This document shows, in pieces, positions 18,083-26,706 of a stretch of DNA of 42,561 nt. Location: the NCBI GenBank assembly GCA_000432735.1, contig FR887770.1, positions 1-42,561 of the forward strand. The letters run 5' to 3'. Below the pieces are notes generated by a model, which worked only from the letters and a program-made list of their open reading frames with translations, ran no database searches and was not told the DNA's origin. Within the stretch, counting starts at the first letter, position 1. Every line of letters begins with the position of its first letter. This DNA comes from Bacteroides sp. CAG:443 (GTDB taxonomy: Bacteria > Bacteroidota > Bacteroidia > Bacteroidales > Bacteroidaceae). Made by a program: the position numbers and the translations under genes.

Positions 18083-18098
18083 AAATCTCAGAACCGAT

Positions 18099-18986
18099 AT
18101 GAAAAGAATTATCCGTGTAGGTATCGTACAACAATCTTGTACAAACGACCTGAAAACCAATTTAGAGAAACTGCATCGCAACATTGCCTCTGTAGCACAG
18201 GCAGGCGCACAGCTTGTCGTGTTACAGGAGTTACATAATACCCCTTATTTTTGCCAGACGGAAGATACTTCCCTGTTCGATCTGGCAGAACCTATTCCCG
18301 GTCCGTCAACAGGATTCTACAGTGATATAGCCGCTGCTTATCGCATCATACTGGTTACTTCACTATTTGAGCGCCGTGCTCCGGGACTCTATCACAATAC
18401 AGCCGTAGTATTTGATGCGGACGGAAGTATTGCCGGGAAATACCGTAAAATGCACATTCCTGATGATCCGGCTTACTACGAAAAATTTTATTTCACACCC
18501 GGTGATCTGGGCTTTGAACCAATCGAAACCAGTCTGGGGAAATTAGGTGTACAGGTATGCTGGGACCAGTGGTATCCCGAAGGAGCAAGACTGATGGCTT
18601 TGAAGGGTGCCGAACTGTTGATCTATCCGACAGCTATCGGATGGGAAAGCAGTGACACACAGGACGAGAAAATGCGTCAGCTTGGAGCATGGGTGACTGT
18701 ACAACGCGGACATGCCGTAGCCAACGGACTCCCGGTCATCGCCGTGAACCGTGTAGGACTTGAACCTGATCCTTCAGGCCAGACCAACGGCATACAGTTC
18801 TGGGGAAACAGCTTCGTCGCAGGACCACAAGGAGAAATTCTGGCACAGGCCAGCAACCTGAAAGAAGAAAATATCGTTGTAGATATAGATATGAACCGCA
18901 GTGAGAATGTACGCCGCTGGTGGCCTTTCCTGCGTGACCGCAGAATTGACGAGTTTGAGGATCTGACAAAGCGCTTTATCGATTAA
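18099..18986 (+). CDS. aguB: N-carbamoylputrescine amidohydrolase
   Basis: A nitrilase-superfamily (C-N hydrolase) enzyme of 295 residues that converts N-carbamoylputrescine to putrescine, CO2 and ammonia. The Glu-Lys-Cys triad is visible: E44 in VLQELHNTPY, K117 in YRKMH and C154 in VQVCWDQWYPEGAR. Family-specific segments such as KMHIPDDPAYYEKFYF and GAELLIYPTAIGWE match AguB rather than a generic nitrilase. It sits 16 nt after aguA, so the two steps are encoded as a unit. A bidirectional hairpin follows about 190 nt downstream. Confidence 0.96.
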   Translation: MKRIIRVGIVQQSCTNDLKTNLEKLHRNIASVAQAGAQLVVLQELHNTPYFCQTEDTSLFDLAEPIPGPSTGFYSDIAAAYRIILVTSLFERRAPGLYHNTAVVFDADGSIAGKYRKMHIPDDPAYYEKFYFTPGDLGFEPIETSLGKLGVQVCWDQWYPEGARLMALKGAELLIYPTAIGWESSDTQDEKMRQLGAWVTVQRGHAVANGLPVIAVNRVGLEPDPSGQTNGIQFWGNSFVAGPQGEILAQASNLKEENIVVDIDMNRSENVRRWWPFLRDRRIDEFEDLTKRFID

Positions 18987-19162
18987 AAAGACAGATTTTT
19001 CTCTTTTGCAATCGAACTTGCTGCCAGCAATAATACACGAAGATCTTTCGAACCATACAGCCATCCGGATTCATTGTTTATTACAAATGCCAGAAAGCGG
19101 TTATTCGTATACGCCTTATAGCCGTATTTGACTTTATTTCTTAACTGGCAGCAAAAGAATTT
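18983..19162 (-). pseudogene. Possible gene remnant or start-less ORF convergent with aguB
   Basis: A minus-strand reading frame from about 19162 to a TAA at 18983-18985 encodes a plausible C-terminus (…NNESGWLYGSKDLRVLLL…KEKNLSF) but has no ATG, GTG or TTG followed by a sensible start. Its stop codon overlaps the aguB stop. It could be the decayed tail of a lost gene or pure chance. I do not recognise the sequence. Confidence 0.2.
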
Positions 19163-19172
19163 ATATAAAACA

Positions 19173-19219
19173 ATTCCCCACAGATTAAAGCCCGAAAGGA
19201 ACCATAATCTGTGGGGAAT
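19173..19219. terminator. Bidirectional terminator between aguB and trkH
   Basis: Arms 19173-19187 and 19205-19219 form a perfect 15-bp stem (attccccacagatta) with a 17-nt loop. It lies between two converging genes and is AT-rich on both sides. That suits termination from both directions, though neither T-run is long. Confidence 0.8.
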
Positions 19220-19244
19220 AATTGTATATATTAATAAAACGGTA

Positions 19245-20750
19245 TCAACGTTTATGCCAGAATCCCGGAGAGAACATCAGCAAGATACCAAACAATTCCA
19301 ATCGGCCAATCAGCATCATAAATGACAATACCCACTTTGCCAGATCAGGAAGAGCACTCCATGAAAAAGCCGGTCCGTATGCACCCAGACCTGGTCCCAC
19401 ATTACCCAAGCTGGAAACAGACAATCCCAAGGATTCGGTCAGCCCTAAGCCTAAGAACATCAGCACAATCCACCCGATGAAAAGTGTAATAAGATACAGC
19501 AGCACAAACGTGTTAACCGTTGATATGGTAGAAAAAGAAATGGTCTGCTGATTTACCTTTACCGGCAATACTGCCCGTGGATGAATCAAACGACTGAATT
19601 CATTTTTCATATTCCGGAACAAGATAACCAGGCGCATGTTTTTGATGCCACCACCGGTCGATCCAGTACATCCTCCGGCCATCATCGTATAAATCAACAA
19701 CATCCATGTAAAAGGAGGCCAGCCATTATAATCATCGGTAGCAAAACCACAAGAAGTGTGAATACTGGCAACCTGGAAGAATGCCTTTCGGAAAGCTTCT
19801 TCCCATCCGTAGTGATTTTGTGTCACCAATGGAATGGTAATAAGTAATGTAACTATTCCGACAGACATCAGAAACCATCTACTTTCATCATCCTTAAACA
19901 AATGGAGAAATTTCCCTTTGAGGCACATAAAATACAGCGAAAAGTTTATGCCCGACAAAACCATAAATATGGCAATGACATATTCTATAAACGGAGAATG
20001 CCAGTAAGCCACACTATCCTGCTTGGTAGAATATCCTCCGGTTGCAGTTGTAGAAAAAGCATGACAGACAGCATCAAACAAGTTCATTCCCCCCAGCATC
20101 AATAAGATTGTTTCGGTTACGGTAAGCAACAGATATACCGTCCAAAGCCACTTTGCCATAATACTAATTTTGGGATGAATCTTATCGTGCGTTACCCCTG
20201 TAGCCTCTGCCGAAAACAACACCTGATTTCCCACTCCAAAAATCGGCAAGACAGCTATGGTAAAAAAGACGATACCCAAACCACCAATCCACTGAGAAAA
20301 GCTACGCCAGAACAACATACCATACGACAAAGACTCTATGTCATCGAGAATGGTTGCCCCTGTTGTGGTAAATCCCGACATGGTTTCGAAAAAAGCATCA
20401 CTGACCGAAGGTATTTCCCCACTCAGATAGAAAGGTAACATACCAAATACCGTAAACAAAAGCCAGGTAAAAGCAACAATACAATAACCGTCGCGGCGCG
20501 AAAGCTTATTTTCGGCCTTACGACCTAAAAATACCAAAACAGCCCCTGCCACTGCAGTGATAAGTGTAGAATAAATAAAATAGATATAACTGTGCTCCTT
20601 GTAGCATAGCGAACCCCCTGCACAAACAAGAAACATAACTCCTTCTATAAACAATAAAATACCCAATATACGGAATATCATCTTCCGATTGATCAGACTG
20701 TTTGTCCGGTTTCCATTCAAATATTCATTATTAGCTATAATGTCTTGCAT
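19245..20750 (-). CDS. trkH: TrkH-family potassium uptake transmembrane subunit
   Basis: The pore-forming subunit of a Trk/Ktr K+ uptake system (501 residues, about ten hydrophobic segments). The fourfold selectivity-loop repeats are visible: FTTTGATIL, TATGGYSTK, HTSCGFATDDY and SSLGNVGPG, each with the conserved filter glycine. WIGGLGIVFF after the first loop is a TrkH hallmark. The ATG at 20750 gives a 23-residue hydrophilic lead before MIFRILGILLF, so translation may start closer to that helix. No trkA gene, encoding the NAD-binding regulatory subunit, is adjacent. Confidence 0.94.
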   Translation of the reverse strand: MQDIIANNEYLNGNRTNSLINRKMIFRILGILLFIEGVMFLVCAGGSLCYKEHSYIYFIYSTLITAVAGAVLVFLGRKAENKLSRRDGYCIVAFTWLLFTVFGMLPFYLSGEIPSVSDAFFETMSGFTTTGATILDDIESLSYGMLFWRSFSQWIGGLGIVFFTIAVLPIFGVGNQVLFSAEATGVTHDKIHPKISIMAKWLWTVYLLLTVTETILLMLGGMNLFDAVCHAFSTTATGGYSTKQDSVAYWHSPFIEYVIAIFMVLSGINFSLYFMCLKGKFLHLFKDDESRWFLMSVGIVTLLITIPLVTQNHYGWEEAFRKAFFQVASIHTSCGFATDDYNGWPPFTWMLLIYTMMAGGCTGSTGGGIKNMRLVILFRNMKNEFSRLIHPRAVLPVKVNQQTISFSTISTVNTFVLLYLITLFIGWIVLMFLGLGLTESLGLSVSSLGNVGPGLGAYGPAFSWSALPDLAKWVLSFMMLIGRLELFGILLMFSPGFWHKR

Positions 20751-20775
20751 GTCCTTTTCTCTAAAATTCGAATTA

Positions 20776-20783
20776 CAAAACTA
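20776..20783 (-). promoter_or_regulatory. Predicted -7 element for trkH
   Basis: On the minus strand TAGTTTTG fits TAnnTTTG and would place the transcript start about 22 nt before the trkH ATG. No -33 element is clear, so this is tentative. Confidence 0.35.
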
Positions 20784-20912
20784 ATGATAAAGATCGAATA
20801 GATTGGATTTTTCGACTAAAAAGATGCATTTTAATTTGTAATTTATACTGAACATTCGGAAATATTTGCGTAATTTGCAACATTAATTAACCAAATTATC
20901 TTCTGACACGGT

Positions 20913-23591
20913 ATGAGTAAACTTACTTTTCATCTGATTAAAAAGCTGACAGGCATTGATATCGAGCAACTGCAAAACGATAACGAAGCCTTACTGATAA
21001 AAAACCAGCAACTTTCCATCGAGGTTAAAGACGCAAATAAAGAAGTAACTTACAAGCGTACTCAACTGACCGAAACGCAGGAGGAGCTTTCTGTTACACA
21101 AACAGAACTTGCCCAACTACAGACATCTGTTTCCACACATCAGCAAGAAATATCGAACTTGCAGGCTGAAATTGCTAAACTACAGTCGGACAAAGCTACA
21201 GGACTGGAAAAGATGCAATCCGACGAACAGGAAATCATTTCCCGCGACAATGAAATAAAATCACTAAACGATAAGCTCAGCGAAGCACTGAAACAGAACG
21301 AAACCATTACAGCCGGCAAGAACGAGTTGGAACATCAATTGACTGATTTAAAAGGAAAACAAAATCAGACTGTCAGCCAACTAGAAGATTTGCAGAAGCT
21401 GAACGAGCAGATGACTGCCGATAAGGAGCAACTGGAATTGCAACTATCGGAGGCACGAAAGGAAAATGAACGTATGGCAGCCGATAAAGACGGACTGCAA
21501 CAACAGCTTGACGAGGTGCAGCAGCAAAAGGCTACACTCGAAACAGACAAGAGCGAGCTGGAACGTCAGTTAACTGCTGAAAAAGAAATACAGAGCCAGC
21601 GTCTTACGCAGTTGGAAGAATTGCAAAAGCAAAACGAATGCATGGCTACCGATAAGGAACAACTGAAACAGCAACTGTCGGAAGCGCTGAAACAGAATGA
21701 AATCATTGCTGCCGGAAAAGATGAAATGGAACAACAGCTTAGTGATGCGCTGAAACAAAACGAAACCATTTCGGCAGACAAAGATGAACTGGAACGTCAG
21801 TTGACTGATTTGAAAGAGGATGAAAACGAAAACAGCACATTGCTGGATGACTTACAAAAGCAGAATGAAACCATTGCAGCTGATAAAAGTGAGCTGGAAC
21901 GTTTGCTGGCCGACGAAAAAGAGAAGCACAGCCAAAGTATTGCACAACTGGAAGACTTACAAAAACAACATGAAGCTATAGCCGCAAGCAAGGAACAGCT
22001 GGAACAGCAATTGTCGGAAGCACTGAAACAGAATGAAAGCATTACCACCAAGGAAAGTGAAGTAGAAAACTTGCAGAAACAGCTTGAAACACTGAAAACA
22101 GAAAACGAAGCTCTAAAAAACTATTACTCACAACTGGAAGAAGAAAAAGGAAAAGCAGTTCAAAATGAAGCGCAGGCAAAGAAAAGCATAGAAGAACTGA
22201 CCCAAAACTATACCGACTTACAGAAAAACTTGTCCGGACTGCAAGAGAAACTTGATGCAACGGAGTCGGAAAATGCGAACTTATCGGATAATCTTTCTGA
22301 GCTGCAAAAGAAAATGCACCTCTTGCGCGAAGAAAAAGAACAGCTTGCCAAAGAGAAAGAAGAGTTACAGTCTGCTCTGAACCGACTGGAGGAAAGCACG
22401 GAGCAACAAACAGCAGAAGAAGAACATACTCAGGATTCAGTTAAAAGTCAGGAAGAGCCTAAACAAACTCAGGATGAAGTAGAGCAATCTCAGAAAGCAC
22501 AAGCTCCAGAGCACGAGGAATCTCATGAAATTCCTATACAAAGAGAGACGCTTCACGCTGAAGCAGAACATCCTGCCGGACAAAAAGGTGATGAAACCAA
22601 GCAGGAAGAATCTCATCCGGAAACGGAACAAGCAACCGCATCTGCTACTCAGCAACCAGAACAGCCTCATCATTCAGATGTTCTGGAAGCCTATCAGGAG
22701 ATGAAAACCAAGCTGGAAGAAAGTACCCTGCACTATCCCTATACACGTATTACCTCCGAAACGGATGGATGCCAATATATTTATGAATCACGTACCCTGC
22801 AACTGAAAGCGGAGCTGTTCATCTGGGGCGTAGAAGGCAAAGAAGTGATACTCGATGAAACGCATTTCATCCCGTACAATGAAATTGCCAACATAGAAGG
22901 TCTGGAATCGCCTTTCGCAACAGAAGCGATGGAATGTGATTTTTCGGAAGGCGGCAACGGAGAAGAAGTGGCAGAAGCTTTGCTCATGGCTATCTGCTGT
23001 TATCATCCGGTTCACATCACTTACCGTGACAAGACCAACGGACGAATCTCCGAACGCAATCTGTACTGGATTTGTTTCCAGCCTCAAGGAGTACCCAGTG
23101 TCCGCCTTCCATACGATAAAATATTCCGTGACATGTTCGACGGTGAAATCGATACAGACCATATCATGGCAATGTGTGCTCACAGTCCTGTACCGCGTAC
23201 TTTCATCATCAACCAGATATTGAACATTCAGGTTTACGATGCGTTTGTCACGACACGGAAAGGAGTCGACACCCAGATAGACGGAATGTATTACGCTGTG
23301 TTAGCATCCCAGCCGGAAGCTGCCGATATGATTTACCAGTGCCTGCCCCAGCAGTTCAAGAAACTGCCGTCGGTCATCAGTTACCGTGCGCACTACTGGA
23401 TGCTTGAAGGCGACTATCAGAAAGCCATGAAACTTTATCTCAGCTTTGCGCCTGATACAGAAGTGGCAAACGGCAAGACATGGGCTACAATCAATACGGC
23501 CAATTTCGATGAATTTATCAGAAACGATGTGGAAGCAGAGCGCTTCTCACAACTGAAAGAAGCATTAAGAGAAGAGGGTTGGGCTATTTAA
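20913..23591 (+). CDS. Large coiled-coil protein with WYL-like C-terminal segment
   Basis: I do not recognise a named family for this 892-residue protein. Residues about 15-500 are a nearly unbroken Glu/Gln/Lys-rich heptad coiled coil with several 21-residue units (for example LSEALKQNEIIAAGKDEMEQQ followed by LSDALKQNETISADKDELERQ). Residues about 500-585 are a low-complexity Glu/Gln/His linker. Residues 586-892 look globular. Within them, about 686-726 (ALLMAICCYHPVHITYRD, then GRISERNLYWICF) resemble a WYL domain core, and the stretch YWMLEGDYQKAMKLYL near the C-terminus resembles a TPR helix pair. There is no signal peptide or membrane helix, so it should be cytoplasmic. Its stop overlaps the end of the convergent pabC gene by 4 nt. 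Confidence 0.85.
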   Translation: MSKLTFHLIKKLTGIDIEQLQNDNEALLIKNQQLSIEVKDANKEVTYKRTQLTETQEELSVTQTELAQLQTSVSTHQQEISNLQAEIAKLQSDKATGLEKMQSDEQEIISRDNEIKSLNDKLSEALKQNETITAGKNELEHQLTDLKGKQNQTVSQLEDLQKLNEQMTADKEQLELQLSEARKENERMAADKDGLQQQLDEVQQQKATLETDKSELERQLTAEKEIQSQRLTQLEELQKQNECMATDKEQLKQQLSEALKQNEIIAAGKDEMEQQLSDALKQNETISADKDELERQLTDLKEDENENSTLLDDLQKQNETIAADKSELERLLADEKEKHSQSIAQLEDLQKQHEAIAASKEQLEQQLSEALKQNESITTKESEVENLQKQLETLKTENEALKNYYSQLEEEKGKAVQNEAQAKKSIEELTQNYTDLQKNLSGLQEKLDATESENANLSDNLSELQKKMHLLREEKEQLAKEKEELQSALNRLEESTEQQTAEEEHTQDSVKSQEEPKQTQDEVEQSQKAQAPEHEESHEIPIQRETLHAEAEHPAGQKGDETKQEESHPETEQATASATQQPEQPHHSDVLEAYQEMKTKLEESTLHYPYTRITSETDGCQYIYESRTLQLKAELFIWGVEGKEVILDETHFIPYNEIANIEGLESPFATEAMECDFSEGGNGEEVAEALLMAICCYHPVHITYRDKTNGRISERNLYWICFQPQGVPSVRLPYDKIFRDMFDGEIDTDHIMAMCAHSPVPRTFIINQILNIQVYDAFVTTRKGVDTQIDGMYYAVLASQPEAADMIYQCLPQQFKKLPSVISYRAHYWMLEGDYQKAMKLYLSFAPDTEVANGKTWATINTANFDEFIRNDVEAERFSQLKEALREEGWAI

Positions 23592-24178
23592 TAGCCCAGC
23601 TCCTTGCTGTCTATCTCTATCTCACCAAAAGAAATCATTGCGTTAAACAGACGAACGCGGGAATAAAGAGACAGGTCGTCTACGGTTATGTCGCGTTCCA
23701 CAATCCGTCCTTCATCAAGCAGGCGCTGTCGATGCGTCCCTTTTAGCAAGGGGAAAGAGGGCGTATGCCATTCCGTTCCATTCCACAAAGCAACATTGGC
23801 TATCGAAGTATCCGTCAGTCGCCCGTTTCGTACAACCAGCACATCATCCTTTCCCTCCCGCCGAGCAAAAAGATTATCCAGCGAGCTCCGGTCCGCACTT
23901 TTCAATGAATACTCAGCCTCATCACAATCAATCAGCTTCAGGCTATGCACCGCCCGCAAGCGATAAGGAATATACGACACTTCTTCGATCTCCCGTCCAT
24001 AAACGATACGACACCGCGTACGTTCCCGATAAGGTTCAGGATGAACAAACTTACTCAAACCCAGTTCAGAGACTTGTCCCCACACCATACGGCGAGTTGC
24101 ATTCATACGTAAGTTATGATAAGGCAGATACCACGCCTTTCCTTCTTCGATACGGATTGTTTCAATAAATCGGCACAT
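23588..24178 (-). CDS. pabC: Aminotransferase class IV, probable 4-amino-4-deoxychorismate lyase
   Basis: A PLP fold-type IV protein (196 residues, short for the family) that probably releases pyruvate from aminodeoxychorismate to give p-aminobenzoate for folate. The start MCRFIETIRIEEGKAWYL and the stretch VVRNGRLTDTSIANVALWNG, which is the cofactor-binding segment typical of PabC, support the call. LLKGTHRQRLLDEG and the acidic C-terminus also fit. A lysine for PLP is expected near residue 90-100. Its start overlaps the pabB stop by 17 nt, so the two are translationally coupled. A branched-chain aminotransferase is unlikely given length and context. Confidence 0.85.
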   Translation of the reverse strand: MCRFIETIRIEEGKAWYLPYHNLRMNATRRMVWGQVSELGLSKFVHPEPYRERTRCRIVYGREIEEVSYIPYRLRAVHSLKLIDCDEAEYSLKSADRSSLDNLFARREGKDDVLVVRNGRLTDTSIANVALWNGTEWHTPSFPLLKGTHRQRLLDEGRIVERDITVDDLSLYSRVRLFNAMISFGEIEIDSKELGY

Positions 24179-25154
24179 ATATTTTCTTTACCATTTCTTC
24201 ATATTCACTGCGGGCATCACTACGGAAAGTAATTCCTCCCCCACTCTTATACACCAGTCCGTCGTCCGTCTGTTCCAAAAAACGAATCATCACCGCACTA
24301 TCCAGATTCTGTCCGTCGAAATACCCCATGACACCGGTATAAAATCCCCGCTCATAGGTTTCCGCCTCCCGGATAATCTCTACAGTTTTCTGTTTGGGCG
24401 CTCCGGTGATAGAGCCCGCCGGAAGCAATTTGAAGAACAGCGTACCTAATTCTTCCCGATAGTGTTCCGGCAGACGTCCCCTGATTTCAGAACTCATCTG
24501 AAGCAAACGTCCGCTGTGCGTATGCAACTCATCCAAGTAGCGATAACGAGTTACAGTAACTTCGGTTGCCACCTGACTCAAGTCGTTGCGGATCAAATCG
24601 GTAATGGTAGCATGTTCGGCAGCTTCCTTCTCGTCGTTCAGCAGCAAGTTGCGGGCATCGGGCAGAGATGCGTCAATAGTCCCTTTCATCGGATGCGAAT
24701 AAATGTGACCATCGACTATACGCACAAAGGTTTCGGGAGAGAACACCACAAAACGATTGTCGTACCACAACTTGTAGCGAGCTGTAGCGTGTTCGAATAC
24801 CTCCCACAGAGAAAGACTGGTCGACACGGGAGTAGCACATGTCAGGTTCGTCAGAAACGAGTTCCCGGCATACAAGTTACGATATACGATATCGAACGAA
24901 CCGACATAGTCTTCATACGACTGAGGTGCCGACTTCCAATAAATGGCTTCAGGCTTTGGAGCAGACGACAATGAAACATTCGAAACTTCGGGAAAAATAA
25001 AAGCCAGCCTGTCTGGAGAGATATCCTTCAACTCCGAAACCAGACACTCCGTTTCATCAAAATTGATCAGGAAGAAAAACGCCGTACCTCGTGCTCCGAA
25101 GCGGTTCATACGGGCTATAGCTTCCTTGCGATTATAAAAATGTAGCTTATTCAT
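24162..25154 (-). CDS. pabB: Aminodeoxychorismate synthase component I
   Basis: A chorismate-binding enzyme of 330 residues, converting chorismate and ammonia to 4-amino-4-deoxychorismate for folate synthesis. The conserved C-terminal chorismate-binding signature is present: MKGTIDASLPDA, DLIRNDLSQVA, LLPAGSITGAPKQKTVEII and RGFYTGVMGYFDG. It is shorter than E. coli PabB (about 450 residues) because the N-terminal portion is reduced, a form common in Bacteroidetes. The glutaminase PabA is not encoded nearby. It overlaps the upstream DUF454 gene by 4 nt (ATGA) and the downstream pabC by 17 nt, forming a tight operon. Confidence 0.93.
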   Translation of the reverse strand: MNKLHFYNRKEAIARMNRFGARGTAFFFLINFDETECLVSELKDISPDRLAFIFPEVSNVSLSSAPKPEAIYWKSAPQSYEDYVGSFDIVYRNLYAGNSFLTNLTCATPVSTSLSLWEVFEHATARYKLWYDNRFVVFSPETFVRIVDGHIYSHPMKGTIDASLPDARNLLLNDEKEAAEHATITDLIRNDLSQVATEVTVTRYRYLDELHTHSGRLLQMSSEIRGRLPEHYREELGTLFFKLLPAGSITGAPKQKTVEIIREAETYERGFYTGVMGYFDGQNLDSAVMIRFLEQTDDGLVYKSGGGITFRSDARSEYEEMVKKIYVPIY

Positions 25155-25516
25155 CGGGCTGAGCGAGTTTTAAATGACAAAATATAAATGGTAACTCCAA
25201 TGGTGACAAGCGCCATCATTCCCTTCAGCCACCAGTAAGGAAACAGGAAAAGCACACAGTGCAAGCCCGTAATCCAAAGTAAGGAAACGGATATAATCTT
25301 AGCACGCAGCGGAATAGCTTTTTCTTCGCGGAAACTCCGAATATACGGTCCTAAGTATTTATGTGCCAGCAACCAGTGATACATGCGCGGGGAACCCCGG
25401 AAAAACAACGCTGCCGCAAGCAGCAGGAAAGGTGTCGTAGGTAGCACAGGCAAGAAAATGCCTATTACTCCCAACGTCAAGAAAAGAGAACCTGTTGCGA
25501 TATAGATATATTTCAT
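25151..25516 (-). CDS. YbaN-like DUF454 inner-membrane protein
   Basis: A small membrane protein of 121 residues with three to four hydrophobic segments. The FLPVLPTTPFLLLAAALFFRGSPR stretch, followed by a HKYLGPYIRSFREEKAIPLRAK motif, identifies the DUF454/YbaN family. Its function is unknown. The start is taken as the ATG at 25516. A longer frame begins only with TTG at 25531, which would lie in the predicted promoter. It shares a 4-nt overlap with pabB and heads the pabBC operon; the association may be transcriptional only. Confidence 0.88.
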   Translation of the reverse strand: MKYIYIATGSLFLTLGVIGIFLPVLPTTPFLLLAAALFFRGSPRMYHWLLAHKYLGPYIRSFREEKAIPLRAKIISVSLLWITGLHCVLFLFPYWWLKGMMALVTIGVTIYILSFKTRSAR

Positions 25517-25520
25517 TGTA

Positions 25521-25528
25521 CAAATATA
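25521..25528 (-). promoter_or_regulatory. Predicted -7 element for the DUF454-pabB-pabC operon
   Basis: TATATTTG on the minus strand matches TAnnTTTG and ends only 4 nt before the ATG at 25516. If used, the transcript would begin at or within one or two bases of the start codon. No convincing -33 element is visible. Confidence 0.35.
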
Positions 25529-25599
25529 CAACGAAAGCCGGATATTCCTCGAAAAGTAGAGTAAATACCGTCATATTTTCATATTGCCGCTTTTTATCC

Positions 25600-25607
25600 T
25601 ATCTTTG
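25600..25607 (+). promoter_or_regulatory. Predicted -7 element for engB
   Basis: TATCTTTG followed by C fits TAnnTTTG and lies 22 nt before the engB ATG at 25630, implying a leader of about 19 nt. The -33 region is weak. Confidence 0.45.
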
Positions 25608-25629
25608 CAAACAGTAAAAACAGATTAAT

Positions 25630-26238
25630 ATGGAAATAACCAGTGCCGAATTTGTAGTCAGTAATTCAAGGGCAGACATGTGCCCTAAGACCAACTTGCC
25701 GGAATATGCCTTCATAGGCCGGTCGAACGTAGGAAAATCCAGCCTCATTAATATGCTGACCAAGCAGCCTAAGCTGGCCATGACTTCCTCTACTCCCGGA
25801 AAGACCCTTCTTATCAACCATTTTCTCGTCAACAAGGAATGGTATCTGGTAGACCTTCCGGGGTATGGTTATGCGCAGCGAGGCAAGAAGATGATGGAGA
25901 AGATTCAGAAGCTCATCGAATATTATGTACTCGAGCGCGAGCAGATGACTTGTCTGTTTGTGCTGGTAGACAGTCGGTTGGAACCTCAGAAAATAGATCT
26001 CGAATTTATGGAATGGTTGGGAGAAAACGGTGTACCTTTTGCCATTATCTTTACAAAAGCTGATAAGCAGAGCAGTGGAAAGACAAAATTCAATGTCGAC
26101 CGATATATGGAAGTGCTGAAAGAACAGTGGGAAGAACTTCCTCCGTATTTCATTTCTTCATCGGAAAAGAAAACGGGAAGAAAGGAAATCTTAGATTACA
26201 TTGAGTCCGTGAACAATTCCTTACGCACTCAAATCTAA
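25630..26238 (+). CDS. engB: Ribosome-biogenesis GTPase EngB (YihA/YsxC)
   Basis: A TRAFAC-class GTPase of 202 residues needed for assembly of the large ribosomal subunit. The G-motifs are all present: G1 GRSNVGKSSLIN near residues 30-41, G2 threonine in SSTPGKT, G3 DLPGYGYA, G4 TKADK and G5 SSEKKTG. Length and start (MEITSAEFVVSNS) match the family. It has its own promoter and stands alone between the pab operon and a 774-nt non-coding stretch. Confidence 0.97.
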   Translation: MEITSAEFVVSNSRADMCPKTNLPEYAFIGRSNVGKSSLINMLTKQPKLAMTSSTPGKTLLINHFLVNKEWYLVDLPGYGYAQRGKKMMEKIQKLIEYYVLEREQMTCLFVLVDSRLEPQKIDLEFMEWLGENGVPFAIIFTKADKQSSGKTKFNVDRYMEVLKEQWEELPPYFISSSEKKTGRKEILDYIESVNNSLRTQI

Positions 26239-26459
26239 AAAAAGGATTATTGCAGTCCGGTAAAACGGGCTGAAAGTGTGAATAAAGATTCTGACATATA
26301 GTTGATTACATGCTGATTTCAGATATGCACTGATCTATGAAAGCAATGCAGATAATCAATCGTTTTTATCTATTTACCGAACACGAATAAAAAAGGATTT
26401 ATTCTTTGACTGAAAACGTGGGGATGTTGTTTCAGAAATGTCTCGACGTTTTTTTGTTT

Positions 26460-26490
26460 TTTGTACAAAAAATAAAATGTTTTGTACAAA
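26460..26490. repeat. Second copy of the TTTGTACAAAA palindrome
   Basis: Arms 26460-26470 and 26480-26490 are 11-bp perfect complements with a 9-nt loop, aataaaatg. The arm core, spacing and loop (compare actaaaatc) match the 6335-6379 element, and the next bases (ttttc) are also shared. Confidence 0.75.
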
Positions 26491-26706
26491 TTTTCGGGCA
26501 AATAAGCTGAGAAACTTTTTTTTCTCTCACAACAAGATTGATGCAGCTTCATGACATTCCATATGTGACACGAAAAGAGCTTCTCTCAGGATAGTTACGA
26601 TGCATGCCAATAATACCACAGACTTCTTCCTAAGTTTTCTTGAAACTTTCACATCTATAGGAAACGTTCTAATATTTTCATAGCGTATAATATCGCTCAT
26701 CTACAT

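Noticed and set aside
26370..26552. 60-codon minus-strand frame in the engB/ABC-F gap
   Set aside because: It crosses the palindrome at 26460-26490, is rich in Phe/Lys from AT-rich DNA, and has no visible start signal.
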